From Candidatus Beckwithbacteria bacterium (GTDB taxonomy: Bacteria; Patescibacteriota; Microgenomatia; UBA1400; UBA1449), in NCBI GenBank assembly GCA_012798485.1, contig JAAZND010000027.1, positions 1-32,688 on the forward strand: 32,688 nt of DNA, read 5' to 3'. Below, piece after piece: positions 13,982-21,999 of this stretch. The notes under the pieces were generated by a model. The model saw only the letters and a program-made list of their open reading frames with translations. It was not told the origin of the DNA and did not search any database. The translations under genes were made by a program, and so were the position numbers. How positions within the stretch are numbered: the first letter of the stretch is position 1; every line of letters starts with the position of its first letter.

Positions 13982-15799
13982 ATGGCACTATTTTCTTTTC
14001 CTTTAGGAAAGGGGCGTAAACCAGAAACAAAAGACCCAGAACAACAACAACTCGAGGAGGCGCAAAACAAAATTACTAAAGGCTTAACCTCTATTCAAGA
14101 TATTATTGCCCCCCCCTCTATTGAGGTTGACTTTTCCGATCTCAAAATCGGACAACTTTTTTACCGCACTCTTTTTGTGGCTGGCTATCCCAGATTTGTT
14201 AGCGCCAACTGGTTGGCTCCATTAATTAACTTCGATCATCCTCTTTCCATTTCGATGTTTATTTACCCGGTTGATGGTAAGGGTATTTTAGATGAACTAA
14301 AAAAGAAAATTGGCGAAATGGAGGCAGAAATTCAAACCGACCTACAAAGAGGTAAGATTCCCGATATTTCTACTCAAGTTCAACTGGAAGACGCCAAAAA
14401 TCTTCAAGAACAACTTGCCAAGGGAGCTGAAAGATTTTTTCAATTTGGTTTGTATGTCACAATCCCGGCAGAAAGCAAGAAGGAGTTGGATTTTATTACC
14501 AAGCAAGTCCAGTCTAATCTTGGGGCGCTTTTGATTATTTCCAAACCTGCCACACTCCAAATGGAAGAGGCTTTCAAAACCACTATTCCCATCTGTGAAG
14601 ACAAGTTGCAAATTCATCGAAACATGGATACCACTTCTCTAGCTACCACCTTCCCCTTTACCTCTTCTGAGTTAACAGACAACAAGGGCATTATGTATGG
14701 CATTAACGCCCACAACGACTCTTTGATTATTTTTGACCGTTTTTCTCTAGAAAACGCTAATAGTGTGGTTTTTGCCAAATCCGGCGCGGGAAAGTCTTAT
14801 ACTATCAAACTTGAGGCATTAAGATCAATGTTTTTTGATACCGAAGTTATTGTTATTGATCCAGAAGCAGAATATAAAAATCTCTGTGAAATTGTGGGTG
14901 GTGAACATATCACTTTTTCTTTCAATTCTCCCGCAAAACTTAATCCTTTTGACCTTTCTCAAGTTTATGAAGAAGGCGAAAACGAATTAGGTTTAAAAAT
15001 TTTATCCCTACATTCCTTATTTAAAATTATTATGGGAGATATCACCCCCATTGAAGAAGCCATTCTTGATCGAGCCCTAGTTTTAACCTATAAACAGAAA
15101 GAGATAACTCCAGATCCACAAACCCAAAGCAAAGAACCACCACTTTTGGAAGATTTGTATAAGGTTTTAATTGGGATGGAAGAACAAAAAGCTGCTTCCA
15201 TGGCTGCTAGGATTGAAAAGTTTCTTAAAGGAAGTTTAAAGGGAATTATTGACCAACACTCAAATGTGGATCTTGGTAATCAGTTTACTGTTTTTGATAT
15301 TAAAGAGTTAAGCGATGAATTAAGACCAATCGCCATGTTTATCATTCTTGACTATATTTGGACAAAAGTTAAAAAAGATCTTAAAAAAAGACTTCTAATT
15401 GTAGATGAGGCATGGTATTTGATGAAATACCCAGATTCAGCCCTCTTCCTTTATGGAATGGCAAAAAGAGCAAGAAAATATTATTTGGGGGTCACAACCA
15501 TCACTCAAGATGTTGAGGATTTTTTAGCTACCGATATGGGCAAGGCCATTGTCACCAACTCCTCTATTCAGGTTTTAATGAAACAATCCAGCGCAGCTAT
15601 TGATAAACTAGTTAAGGTTTTTTACCTTTCTCAGGGAGAGAAAAATCTACTTTTGTCGGCTGGCGTTGGTGAGGGTTTGTTTTTTGCTGGAGCCAACCAT
15701 GTGGCCATGAGGGTGGTTGCCTCTCCAGAAGAGCATCGGTTAATCACCTCAAACCCACAGGAAATTTTGGAAACAAAACAAGCAACCAACTATGGTTAA
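13982..15799 (+). CDS. VirB4/TraC-type secretion ATPase
   Basis: The start was set at the ATG at 13982 (MALFSFPLGKGRKPETKDPE). A longer in-frame start at 13904 would overlap the preceding gene by 62 bp. The 605-residue protein has an N-terminal alpha/beta region (about 45-235), a Walker A motif FAKSGAGKSYTIK at about 264-276, IDPEAEYKNL soon after, and a Walker B motif LLIVDEAWYLM at about 470-480. TTITQDVEDFL and GVGEGLFFAG near the C-terminus fit VirB4/TraC/DUF87 ATPases. Such ATPases power pilus assembly or DNA and protein export. The gene overlaps the convergent dnaN gene by 4 bp. Other secretion parts in the window are the pilin-like genes at 29.5-32.7 kb. Confidence 0.9.
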   Translation: MALFSFPLGKGRKPETKDPEQQQLEEAQNKITKGLTSIQDIIAPPSIEVDFSDLKIGQLFYRTLFVAGYPRFVSANWLAPLINFDHPLSISMFIYPVDGKGILDELKKKIGEMEAEIQTDLQRGKIPDISTQVQLEDAKNLQEQLAKGAERFFQFGLYVTIPAESKKELDFITKQVQSNLGALLIISKPATLQMEEAFKTTIPICEDKLQIHRNMDTTSLATTFPFTSSELTDNKGIMYGINAHNDSLIIFDRFSLENANSVVFAKSGAGKSYTIKLEALRSMFFDTEVIVIDPEAEYKNLCEIVGGEHITFSFNSPAKLNPFDLSQVYEEGENELGLKILSLHSLFKIIMGDITPIEEAILDRALVLTYKQKEITPDPQTQSKEPPLLEDLYKVLIGMEEQKAASMAARIEKFLKGSLKGIIDQHSNVDLGNQFTVFDIKELSDELRPIAMFIILDYIWTKVKKDLKKRLLIVDEAWYLMKYPDSALFLYGMAKRARKYYLGVTTITQDVEDFLATDMGKAIVTNSSIQVLMKQSSAAIDKLVKVFYLSQGEKNLLLSAGVGEGLFFAGANHVAMRVVASPEEHRLITSNPQEILETKQATNYG

Positions 15800-16899
15800 T
15801 CCAGTTTTACGGGCATAATAATGTGTAATAAATTCTTGTCTTCTTTATTTCTTAAAACCACAGGGGCTAAGCTACCATTAAAAGTAATTTCGGTTATGCC
15901 ATTTTCCACCAGATTGAAAAAGTCCAAGAGATAATGAAAGTTAAAACCCACAATTAAACCATCCCCCTCTTGATTTATATCCACAGAAACCTCCCCTTCT
16001 CCACTAAAATTTGCCTGGGTCAACATTTTTAACTTTTTTTTCTCAATTTCCCACTTTACAATATTGGCGCTTTGTCTTGCAAACACCGCCATTTGTTTAA
16101 CCGCAAAAAGAAGGTCTTCTTTGTCTCCGGTAATTTTTAAAGAAAAACTTTCGGGAATAATTTTGCGAAAATTAGGATAGTCTCCTTGTAAAATTCTGAT
16201 AGAAACAATCCTATCTTCTCCCCTGATCCACAATTGTCCTTGTGTCTTATCAAATCCCAAGCTAATGTTTTCACCTTCAATATCTTTGATAATTTCCAGA
16301 AGTAATTTGGCTGGAATCACTAAATCTCTTTCCCACCCCCCTTCAAATTCAAGAGAGCTCAAACTCAACCTGAATCCATCGGTTCCAATTAATTGCAACA
16401 AGTTGCCCTCTTGATGGAAAAGGATACCTGTCAAGATTGGTCTAGAATCGTCGGTAGCCACAGAAGGGGTGGTTTTTTTTAGGGCCTCATTAAATTTTTC
16501 TGCTTTAATAAGAATTTTTTGTTCGGTTTCTTCTATTTTAAAATCCGGGTAGTCATTAAAATCAACCAAAGGGAAACTAGCCTTGCTTTGCTTTTGTTCT
16601 ACAATAATCTTATCTTTGGTAAAATTTAAAAAAACCACTCCATCTCTCAATGTTTGTAAGTATTCCAAGATTGTGCCCACATTAATAGCATAAACCCCTT
16701 CTTTGCCTTTTTCCTTATTTTCAATCTTGACATTAACCATGATGGCGGAGTTTAGATCGGTGGCTCTTATTTCCAGGTTGTTGTTTTTGATTTTAAGTAA
16801 GGCGTTGTTTAGAATGGGTAATTGAGGATTATTTTTAATGATTCTTAGACTAATTTGTAACGCCTTTTTAAAACTAGAATTATTTAAAGATATTTTCAT
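15796..16899 (-). CDS. dnaN: DNA polymerase III beta subunit (sliding clamp)
   Basis: The 367-residue protein shows the three-domain clamp pattern. MKISLNNSSFKKALQISLRI is at the start, then LEIRATDLNSAIMVNV in domain 1. VATDDSRPILTGILFHQEGN and LIGTDGFRLSLSSLEF lie in domain 2, and LLHIIMPVKLD is at the C-terminus, matching the usual PV(R/K)L(D) ending. The clamp encircles DNA and tethers the polymerase. A good ribosome binding site (AAGGAAG) precedes the ATG, and a TATAAT on its strand at 16939-16944 is a likely -10 element. It follows dnaA across a 295-bp spacer with DnaA-box-like sequences, in the usual dnaA-dnaN order. Confidence 0.95.
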   Translation of the reverse strand: MKISLNNSSFKKALQISLRIIKNNPQLPILNNALLKIKNNNLEIRATDLNSAIMVNVKIENKEKGKEGVYAINVGTILEYLQTLRDGVVFLNFTKDKIIVEQKQSKASFPLVDFNDYPDFKIEETEQKILIKAEKFNEALKKTTPSVATDDSRPILTGILFHQEGNLLQLIGTDGFRLSLSSLEFEGGWERDLVIPAKLLLEIIKDIEGENISLGFDKTQGQLWIRGEDRIVSIRILQGDYPNFRKIIPESFSLKITGDKEDLLFAVKQMAVFARQSANIVKWEIEKKKLKMLTQANFSGEGEVSVDINQEGDGLIVGFNFHYLLDFFNLVENGITEITFNGSLAPVVLRNKEDKNLLHIIMPVKLD

Positions 16900-17194
16900 A
16901 TTTTACTTCCTTTTCTTATTTTAACTTTTGAACAATTTATTATAAACGATAAAAAACAAAAACATATATATTTATATTAGTAGTTATTAGCAGGCTTGTG
17001 GATATGTTGAAAAAAGCATTTTTTCAGGCTTTAATAACTGTGGAAAACTGGTTGACAAGTTGTTTAAAAGATTTTTTACTTTTTTAAAATTATTCCCTTC
17101 TTTTCCACAAAAACAAGCAGGTTGTTTAAAAAACACAACGTTTTTCAACAGTTTTTCTACAAAATTTCAACACCTTATCCACAAGTTATCAACA
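16900..17194. other. dnaA-dnaN intergenic region, candidate replication origin
   Basis: This 295-bp spacer holds no gene. It carries a perfect DnaA box TTATCCACA at 17175-17183, and TTATCAACA at 17186-17194 with one mismatch. Further matches are TTTTCCACA near 17101-17109 and, reversed, TGTGGATAT near 16998 and TGTGGAAAA near 17040. AT-rich stretches (about 17060-17095 and 17125-17150) could be the unwinding region. The dnaN -10 element (16939-16944) lies in its left part. Origins next to dnaA are common in bacteria. Function here is inferred from box clustering and context. Confidence 0.6.
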
Positions 17195-18595
17195 CTAACC
17201 ATAAATTTTCTGTCTTAAGCTTGAGATTTCCTCTCTAATATTTTCTGATTTATTGGCCAATTTATCAATTTTTTCCACAGCATGCATCACGGTTGTGTGA
17301 TCTCTTCCTCCAAACATCATACCAATTTCTGTATATGGCATATTAAGATCGTGTTTTAATAAATACATCGCAAACTGCCTTGGAACCACAATTGGCTTAC
17401 TTCTTTTGGGACCATAAAGAGCGTTAATTGATAAATCAAAATATTTTGACACCCCACTCACTATTTCTTTGGGATTAATATAAACCCTGGGTTTTAAGTT
17501 TTTTTCAGCTGGAATTTCTTGATTGAGTTTTTGCAAAACTATATTTTTTAATGTTTCTGTGGGCTTTATTTCTTGGATAGCGTAAACTTGACTTAAAAAC
17601 CCCTGGAGCTTTCTGGTAGAGGTAATATGTTTGGCAATAATTTGGGCAATATCCATAGGTAAATCTTTTTGCATTTGTTTGGCTTTAATTAATAAAATAG
17701 CTGTTCTTAGTTCAAAATTGGGGGTCTGAATATCGATAGTCAATCCCTCTTCAAATCTTGACCTAAGCCTGTCTTCTAGGAGCTTAATTTCGTGGGGAGG
17801 GCGATCCGAGGTTAGAATTATCTGGCCGCCAGCTGCCCTAATTTCATTAAAGGTGTGGAAAAATTCTTCTTGGACTGTATTTTTGCCGGCAATAAATTGA
17901 ATATCATCAATCAAAAGAATATTAACTTTACGATATTTGTTTCGAAACTTGGGTGTGTTTTTTCCTCTGATAGCCTCAATAATTTCATTGGTAAAGGTTT
18001 CACTCATACAATACTTTAGTTTGGTTTCTGGTTCGTTTTGTAAAATACGAATAGCCACCGCCTGCATAAGGTGAGTTTTTCCCACCCCAACATCCCCATA
18101 TAAAAATAAAGGATTGTAGGCTTTCCCTGGATTTTTGGCTACTGCAATGGCTGCAGCATAAGCCACTTCATTGGTTGGAGAAACAGCAAAATTTTCAAAA
18201 GTATAATCCTTGTTTAGCCCCCCCCTACTAATATTGTTTTTCAAAATATTATCTTGATTTTGTTGTTTGAGGTAATTTTCTGTTGCCTCACTAAATAAAG
18301 GGGTTTCTTGGCCTAGTGAATTGTTTTTGGGGCTTATTTCCTCTTCAATGATTAAATTAATAACACACTGAGAATTTAAAATTAGGCCCAGTGTTTGATG
18401 AAGACTTTTTAAATATTTCCCCTCCAATGTTTGTTTTATAAAGGCATTGGGGCTGGCGATAGTGACAATTTTATTCTCTCCATTTTCCTCAACTGTTTTG
18501 AGGTGGGTGTTTTTAAAAAACAAATTAACAGGGGTATTTCCCAACTCTAGTTCTAATTGTTTAATGGTTTTTTGCCAGACATCATTGTAGTCCAT
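17195..18595 (-). CDS. dnaA: Chromosomal replication initiator DnaA
   Basis: The 466-residue protein has all four domains. Domain I (about 1-85) is the interaction domain, and a short domain II linker runs to about 130. The AAA+ domain starts at YTFENFAVSPTNEVAYAAA, with Walker A GDVGVGKTHL (167-176) and Walker B LLIDDIQF (227-234). The DNA-binding domain IV ends with FGGRDHTTVMHAVEKI, the DnaA signature that reads the TTATCCACA box. DnaA opens the origin. Its own promoter (18605-18634) contains a DnaA box, which predicts autorepression. The gene is divergent from rpmH, the standard bacterial arrangement. Confidence 0.97.
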   Translation of the reverse strand: MDYNDVWQKTIKQLELELGNTPVNLFFKNTHLKTVEENGENKIVTIASPNAFIKQTLEGKYLKSLHQTLGLILNSQCVINLIIEEEISPKNNSLGQETPLFSEATENYLKQQNQDNILKNNISRGGLNKDYTFENFAVSPTNEVAYAAAIAVAKNPGKAYNPLFLYGDVGVGKTHLMQAVAIRILQNEPETKLKYCMSETFTNEIIEAIRGKNTPKFRNKYRKVNILLIDDIQFIAGKNTVQEEFFHTFNEIRAAGGQIILTSDRPPHEIKLLEDRLRSRFEEGLTIDIQTPNFELRTAILLIKAKQMQKDLPMDIAQIIAKHITSTRKLQGFLSQVYAIQEIKPTETLKNIVLQKLNQEIPAEKNLKPRVYINPKEIVSGVSKYFDLSINALYGPKRSKPIVVPRQFAMYLLKHDLNMPYTEIGMMFGGRDHTTVMHAVEKIDKLANKSENIREEISSLRQKIYG

Positions 18596-18604
18596 AATGG
18601 CTTG

Positions 18605-18634
18605 AACATACCAAAGTTATCCACACAAAGTCAA
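18605..18634 (-). promoter_or_regulatory. dnaA promoter with an embedded DnaA box
   Basis: On the minus strand TTGACT (18629-18634) and TATGTT (18605-18610) are separated by 18 bp. A perfect DnaA box TTATCCACA (plus strand 18617-18625) sits inside the spacer, where bound DnaA would block RNA polymerase. A second, partial box (TTTCCACA, 18641-18648) lies just upstream. The -10 lies only 9 nt before the ATG at 18595, so the leader is very short or absent. Confidence 0.65.
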
Positions 18635-18685
18635 GAGGAGTTTCCACAAAAAATGTTTTTTATTAGTTTTCATTTTAAAATAAGA

Positions 18686-18694
18686 TGTTATAAT
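18686..18694 (+). promoter_or_regulatory. Extended -10 promoter of the rpmH-rnpA-yidC run
   Basis: TGTTATAAT is a perfect TGn extended -10 element about 100 bp upstream of the rpmH GTG. It would produce a leader of about 95 nt that includes the hairpin at 18729-18751. Confidence 0.55.
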
Positions 18695-18728
18695 AAGTTT
18701 TATAAATAAAATGTTTTTAGTTAGGTCA

Positions 18729-18758
18729 AAGTACTAAGACGAAAAGTACTTATTTTTT
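18729..18758 (+). terminator. Hairpin with T-run in the rpmH leader
   Basis: AAGTACT (18729-18735) pairs perfectly with AGTACTT (18745-18751) around a 9-nt loop, followed by ATTTTTTAT. It lies between the putative promoter and the rpmH start, so it may be an attenuator or a processing structure. The stem is short, and termination is uncertain. Confidence 0.35.
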
Positions 18759-18793
18759 ATCGCTTTTTGTTTTTTGTATTTTGTTTTTAAAAA

Positions 18794-18952
18794 GTGCCAA
18801 AAAGAGTTTATCAACCAAAAAAAATTAAACGTATTCGTACTCATGGATTTTTGAAAAGACTTAGTATGGCTTCGGGCTTGGATGTTTTAAAAAGAAGAAG
18901 AGCCAAAGGAAGAGCGAAACTAACGGTTGCCAAAAAATTAAAACAAAAATAA
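18794..18952 (+). CDS. rpmH: Ribosomal protein bL34
   Basis: This is a 52-codon gene starting with GTG (no ATG is available): PKRVYQPKKIKRIRTHGFLK, then RLSMASGLDVLKRRRAKGRA, then KLTVAKKLKQK. It matches bL34: a basic N-terminus with a (T/Y)xQP motif, RxHGFxxR, and LxxRRxKGRxxL. The protein sits in the large ribosomal subunit. It lies immediately before rnpA (7-bp gap), the near-universal rpmH-rnpA pair next to dnaA. Confidence 0.95.
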   Translation: MPKRVYQPKKIKRIRTHGFLKRLSMASGLDVLKRRRAKGRAKLTVAKKLKQK

Positions 18953-18959
18953 TTAATTA

Positions 18960-19301
18960 ATGCCCTTTGTTTTTACCAAACTACCAAATGATTTGATTTA
19001 TGTGGTTTTAAAAAGTGGTAAAGCAGTTGATTTCACCAATTTTTATTTTAAGTATATAAGCAATCAAGAAATGGGTCTTAGGTGGCAAGTAGTTTTTTCC
19101 TTAAAAATAGATAAAAGAGCTTGTGTACGCAACAAGAACAAGCGAATTGTGAAAGAGTGCGTTAGAATGGCTCTAGTAAATGCTAGAACCAATAAAAATC
19201 TTGATTTATTGATTGTTATAAAAAAAAGAATTGATCTGCTTGATTTTAAAACAATAAAAACTGAAATAGGGCAAGGGATTAACAAACTTAATTATCTTTA
19301 A
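18960..19301 (+). CDS. rnpA: Ribonuclease P protein component
   Basis: The 113-residue basic protein follows rpmH directly. It contains RWQVVFSLKIDKRACVRNKN followed by KRIVKECVRMAL. This corresponds to the conserved (S)KKxxxAVxRNxxKRxxRE segment that binds RNase P RNA, with the Arg-Asn core kept. Towards the end, DLLIVIKKRIDLLDF is the usual DxVxIxR-type strand. RnpA helps the catalytic RNA to trim 5' ends of pre-tRNAs. The sequence is divergent, but position, size and motif agree. Confidence 0.88.
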   Translation: MPFVFTKLPNDLIYVVLKSGKAVDFTNFYFKYISNQEMGLRWQVVFSLKIDKRACVRNKNKRIVKECVRMALVNARTNKNLDLLIVIKKRIDLLDFKTIKTEIGQGINKLNYL

Positions 19302-19399
19302 AATTAGACTTGTATTAAGATAATAGCTGCTCAAAATTATCAAAAAATTAATATTATTTATTATAGTTTGTTAGAATTATTTTTTAATAAACCACAACT

Positions 19400-20182
19400 T
19401 TGAATATTTGGTACCTTTTTCTTTACCAACCCCTTGTTAATATTTTAATTTTTGCTTACTTAGCTCTGGGAAATAACTTGGGGCTTGCTATTATTGCCAT
19501 TACCGTTTTAATTAGAATAGCCTTAGTTCCCTTGACAAAGCCCAGTATGGATTCTGCTGCTAAAATGCAGCAACTTCAACCAGAAATAGCAAAATTAAAA
19601 GAGCAGTATAAGGATGATAAACAAGGACTGGCTCAGGCTCAGATGGATTTGTATAAAAAATACAATATAAATCCTTTTGGTGGGCTTGTACCAGTGATTG
19701 TGCAGTTTGTCATTTTGATTGCTTTATTTCAAGCTTTTAACAATGTTTTAAAAACAGATATTGTTATTAACGAATTAAATGGGGTTTTGTATCCATTTTT
19801 AAAATTAGCTGAAAACATTAAACTTAACACCAATTTTTTGTATTTAGATTTAACTAAACCAGATGTTTTCCCTTTACCGTTTAAAATCGGGCCATTGGCT
19901 GTTTTTCCGGGATTTTTTCTAATTCTGGCTGCTGTTTCACAATATTTTTCTTCCAAACTAATGACACCTGCCTTACCCAAGCAAACAGAAAGAAAATTAA
20001 CAGATCAAGAAGAAATGACCACGAGCATGCAAAAACAAATGACATTGTTAATGCCAATTATGACCCTGATTATTGGTTTAAATTTTGCCTCTGGTTTGGT
20101 TTTGTATTGGGTGACTTTTTCTCTTGTGATGATTGCACAGCAATTAATTAGTAAAAACAAAAAGAAGTTAAAAATTAATTAG
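19400..20182 (+). CDS. yidC: Membrane protein insertase YidC/Oxa1
   Basis: The 260-residue protein is the short, Gram-positive-like form without the large periplasmic domain. It has an N-terminal membrane segment and a helix GLAIIAITVLIRIALVPLTK with the conserved Arg in the groove. The coiled cytoplasmic hairpin is KMQQLQPEIAKLKEQYKDD. Further helices follow (PVIVQFVILIALFQAF; FFLILAAVSQYF; LLMPIMTLIIGLNFASGLVL; YWVTFSLVMIAQQLI). The start is a TTG at 19400. An in-frame stop (TAA at 19388-19390) leaves no earlier option. It inserts membrane proteins and follows rnpA in the conserved order. Basic C-terminal residues (KNKKKLKIN) fit ribosome contact. Confidence 0.95.
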   Translation: MNIWYLFLYQPLVNILIFAYLALGNNLGLAIIAITVLIRIALVPLTKPSMDSAAKMQQLQPEIAKLKEQYKDDKQGLAQAQMDLYKKYNINPFGGLVPVIVQFVILIALFQAFNNVLKTDIVINELNGVLYPFLKLAENIKLNTNFLYLDLTKPDVFPLPFKIGPLAVFPGFFLILAAVSQYFSSKLMTPALPKQTERKLTDQEEMTTSMQKQMTLLMPIMTLIIGLNFASGLVLYWVTFSLVMIAQQLISKNKKKLKIN

Positions 20183-20210
20183 CTTAAATTCTGAAGCTTA
20201 GAATTTAAGC
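20182..20210 (+). repeat. Perfect 11-bp hairpin between yidC and khpB
   Basis: GCTTAAATTCT (20182-20192) pairs perfectly with AGAATTTAAGC (20200-20210) around GAAGCTT. It begins at the last base of the yidC stop and lies 11 bp before the khpB ATG. There is no T-run, so it may be an mRNA processing or stability element, or affect khpB translation. Confidence 0.55.
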
Positions 20211-20221
20211 ATTAAAACAAT

Positions 20222-20674
20222 ATGGCAACAGAAATTGTAGAAAGTTTGCAAAAAATCTGCAAAGACTTATTGGAAAAATTAGAAATAAAAGGAAAAATAA
20301 CAATTGAACAAGGTGATGAACGCTATTTGGTTAACTTTGAAGCTGAGGAAACAGGAATGCTGATTGGTTATCATGGAGAAAATATTGAAGCTATTCAAGT
20401 GGTTTTAACCCAGATGATTTATCATCAAACCAAGCAATGGATCCGTATTGATGTTAACGTGGGTGATTACTGGCAGAAAAGAGAAGAAAAATTAAAAGCC
20501 ATGGCTGATCGAGCAGTAGAAGAGGTTTTGTTTTCCAATAAAAGTTGTACTATGCCAGAGATGACAAGCAAGGAAAGAAGAATTGTGCATCTTTATCTTA
20601 AGGAAAAAGTCGAAGTTAAGACCGAGTCTGTGGGTGAGGGTGAGGCAAGAAGATTGGTGATTTTCCCTCAGTAA
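20222..20674 (+). CDS. khpB: KH-R3H RNA-binding protein KhpB/Jag
   Basis: The 150-residue protein has a KH domain at about residues 30-85 with the GxxG loop in GMLIGYHGENIEAIQVVLTQ. The R3H domain at about 90-150 contains MTSKERRIVHLYLKEK and ends in RRLVIFPQ. The Jag-N domain of the Bacillus/Streptococcus protein is absent, as in other short forms. KhpB binds RNA and affects cell elongation and division in Firmicutes. The yidC-jag pairing is a classic neighbourhood and supports the call. Confidence 0.93.
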   Translation: MATEIVESLQKICKDLLEKLEIKGKITIEQGDERYLVNFEAEETGMLIGYHGENIEAIQVVLTQMIYHQTKQWIRIDVNVGDYWQKREEKLKAMADRAVEEVLFSNKSCTMPEMTSKERRIVHLYLKEKVEVKTESVGEGEARRLVIFPQ

Positions 20675-20705
20675 TTTCTTTTGTCTGCAAAATGGGTTAA
20701 AATGA

Positions 20706-20736
20706 AAGAGTGTTTTTTTACAAACACTCTTTTTTT
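20706..20736 (+). terminator. Intrinsic terminator after khpB, touching the next start codon
   Basis: AAGAGTGTTT (20706-20715) pairs perfectly with AAACACTCTT (20722-20731), and the T-run extends to 20736. The next gene's ATG begins at 20737 with no room for a ribosome binding site. Part of the hairpin therefore acts as leader for the flippase gene, or that gene is read from a rare internal start. Confidence 0.7.
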
Positions 20737-21984
20737 ATGAAAATCAATTTAACAGATTTTAAAACTAGAATATTTATCAATACTTCCTCTCAATTACTAT
20801 CCAGAGGTTTTATTATCCTCACCAGTCTTTTAACTACTCTACTACTTAGGCGTTATCTTGGACAAAGCGGCTATGGTTTGTATGTTTACATTTTAAATTT
20901 TGTGATGCTTTTGGTAGCCTTTACTGATATGGGATTACACTTAACCACAGTTAGAGAAGTGGCTGTTAAAGAGGAAAAAGAAAAAACTTTAGGAACAGCT
21001 GTGTTTGTTAGTGTTTTACTGCTTTTTTTAGTTTTAGTTTTTTTATTATTATTTTTTCAACTTGATTTATTGCCAACCAACATCAAGTCTTCTTTGTTAA
21101 TTTTAGTTTTTTTATTTAGCTTTTTGGCCCTGAAGGAGATTTTTGTTACTGTTTTACATTCTCTGGAGAAATTATATTTAAGTAGTTTTTTAAGTCTTAT
21201 TTTTGGAGTGATTCAATTACTAACTATAGCTTTAGTTATTTTAAGCAAAAAAGGAATATGGGAAGTTTTTCTTTACAATCTTATTGGTTTTGCTTTGGTT
21301 TTAATTATCAATTTTCTTTTAATGTTTCGAAAAAAATTATTTGTTTTTAATTTTAATTTAAAACAAGCTAAAGGTTTATTTTTTAAAGCCGTGCCCTTAG
21401 GTGGAATGCTGGTTTTATTTACCATTTATTCAAAAATAGATACTTTGCTTATTGAGCATTTTTATTCTGTGGCAGAAGTTGGGGTTTATGGGTTGTGCTA
21501 CAAAATTTACGATAATCTGGTTTTACCAGCAGCTTTTTTAATGAATGCTTTTTTACCAGAATTTAGTAAGCTGGTTAACAAAGACAGAATCGCCTTACTG
21601 AAAATTAGTAAGGTTAGCGCTTTTATTTTACTTGCTACATCTATTGTTTTGTTTGTTATCGTTTATTTGTTGTCTCCTTTTATTTTTAAGATTTTAACAG
21701 GCGAGAGTGGGGGACCAGAAGTTTTGATTTTAAGAGTTTTAGCCATTTCTTTATTTTTTGCCTATCTTAATCATTTAACCGGCTATTTAATTATAGCCTT
21801 GGGAAAACAGATTGTTTCTCTAAAAATTTCTATATTAGCATTACTTTTCAACTTTGTTTTCAACTGGTTTTTTCTCCCGGTTTACGGGATTGTGGCAAGC
21901 GCGGCGATTACTGCTTTGACGGAATTTTTGGTTTTGTTTTTTTCATTTCTTGCCATCAGAAAAAGTTTTATAAAAGTTGATTAA
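20737..21984 (+). CDS. Wzx-type polysaccharide flippase (MOP superfamily)
   Basis: The 415-residue protein has about twelve membrane helices in the two-bundle layout of MOP exporters. The N-terminal segment FINTSSQLLSRGFIILTSLL followed by GQSGYGLYVYILNFVMLLVA is typical of Wzx/RfbX. A charged loop (RKKLFVFNFNLKQAKGLFFK) leads into the second bundle (SKIDTLLIEHFYSVAEVGVY). Flippases move lipid-linked sugars to the outer face of the membrane. I placed the start at the ATG at 20737. A GTG at 20710 would lie inside the terminator hairpin. It stands before a Wzy-like gene, so both probably build a surface polysaccharide. Confidence 0.85.
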   Translation: MKINLTDFKTRIFINTSSQLLSRGFIILTSLLTTLLLRRYLGQSGYGLYVYILNFVMLLVAFTDMGLHLTTVREVAVKEEKEKTLGTAVFVSVLLLFLVLVFLLLFFQLDLLPTNIKSSLLILVFLFSFLALKEIFVTVLHSLEKLYLSSFLSLIFGVIQLLTIALVILSKKGIWEVFLYNLIGFALVLIINFLLMFRKKLFVFNFNLKQAKGLFFKAVPLGGMLVLFTIYSKIDTLLIEHFYSVAEVGVYGLCYKIYDNLVLPAAFLMNAFLPEFSKLVNKDRIALLKISKVSAFILLATSIVLFVIVYLLSPFIFKILTGESGGPEVLILRVLAISLFFAYLNHLTGYLIIALGKQIVSLKISILALLFNFVFNWFFLPVYGIVASAAITALTEFLVLFFSFLAIRKSFIKVD

Positions 21985-21999
21985 CAACTTGAGGGTTTT

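Noticed and set aside
17000..17030. Hairpin TGAAAAAA/TTTTTTCA as dnaA terminator
   Set aside because: The stem is only A-T pairs, there is no proper T-run after it on the minus strand, and it lies about 180 bp beyond the dnaA stop.
20710..20736. GTG start of the flippase gene
   Set aside because: It lies within the terminator hairpin and would encode part of its T-run. The ATG at 20737 fits the family start better, though the geometry remains odd.
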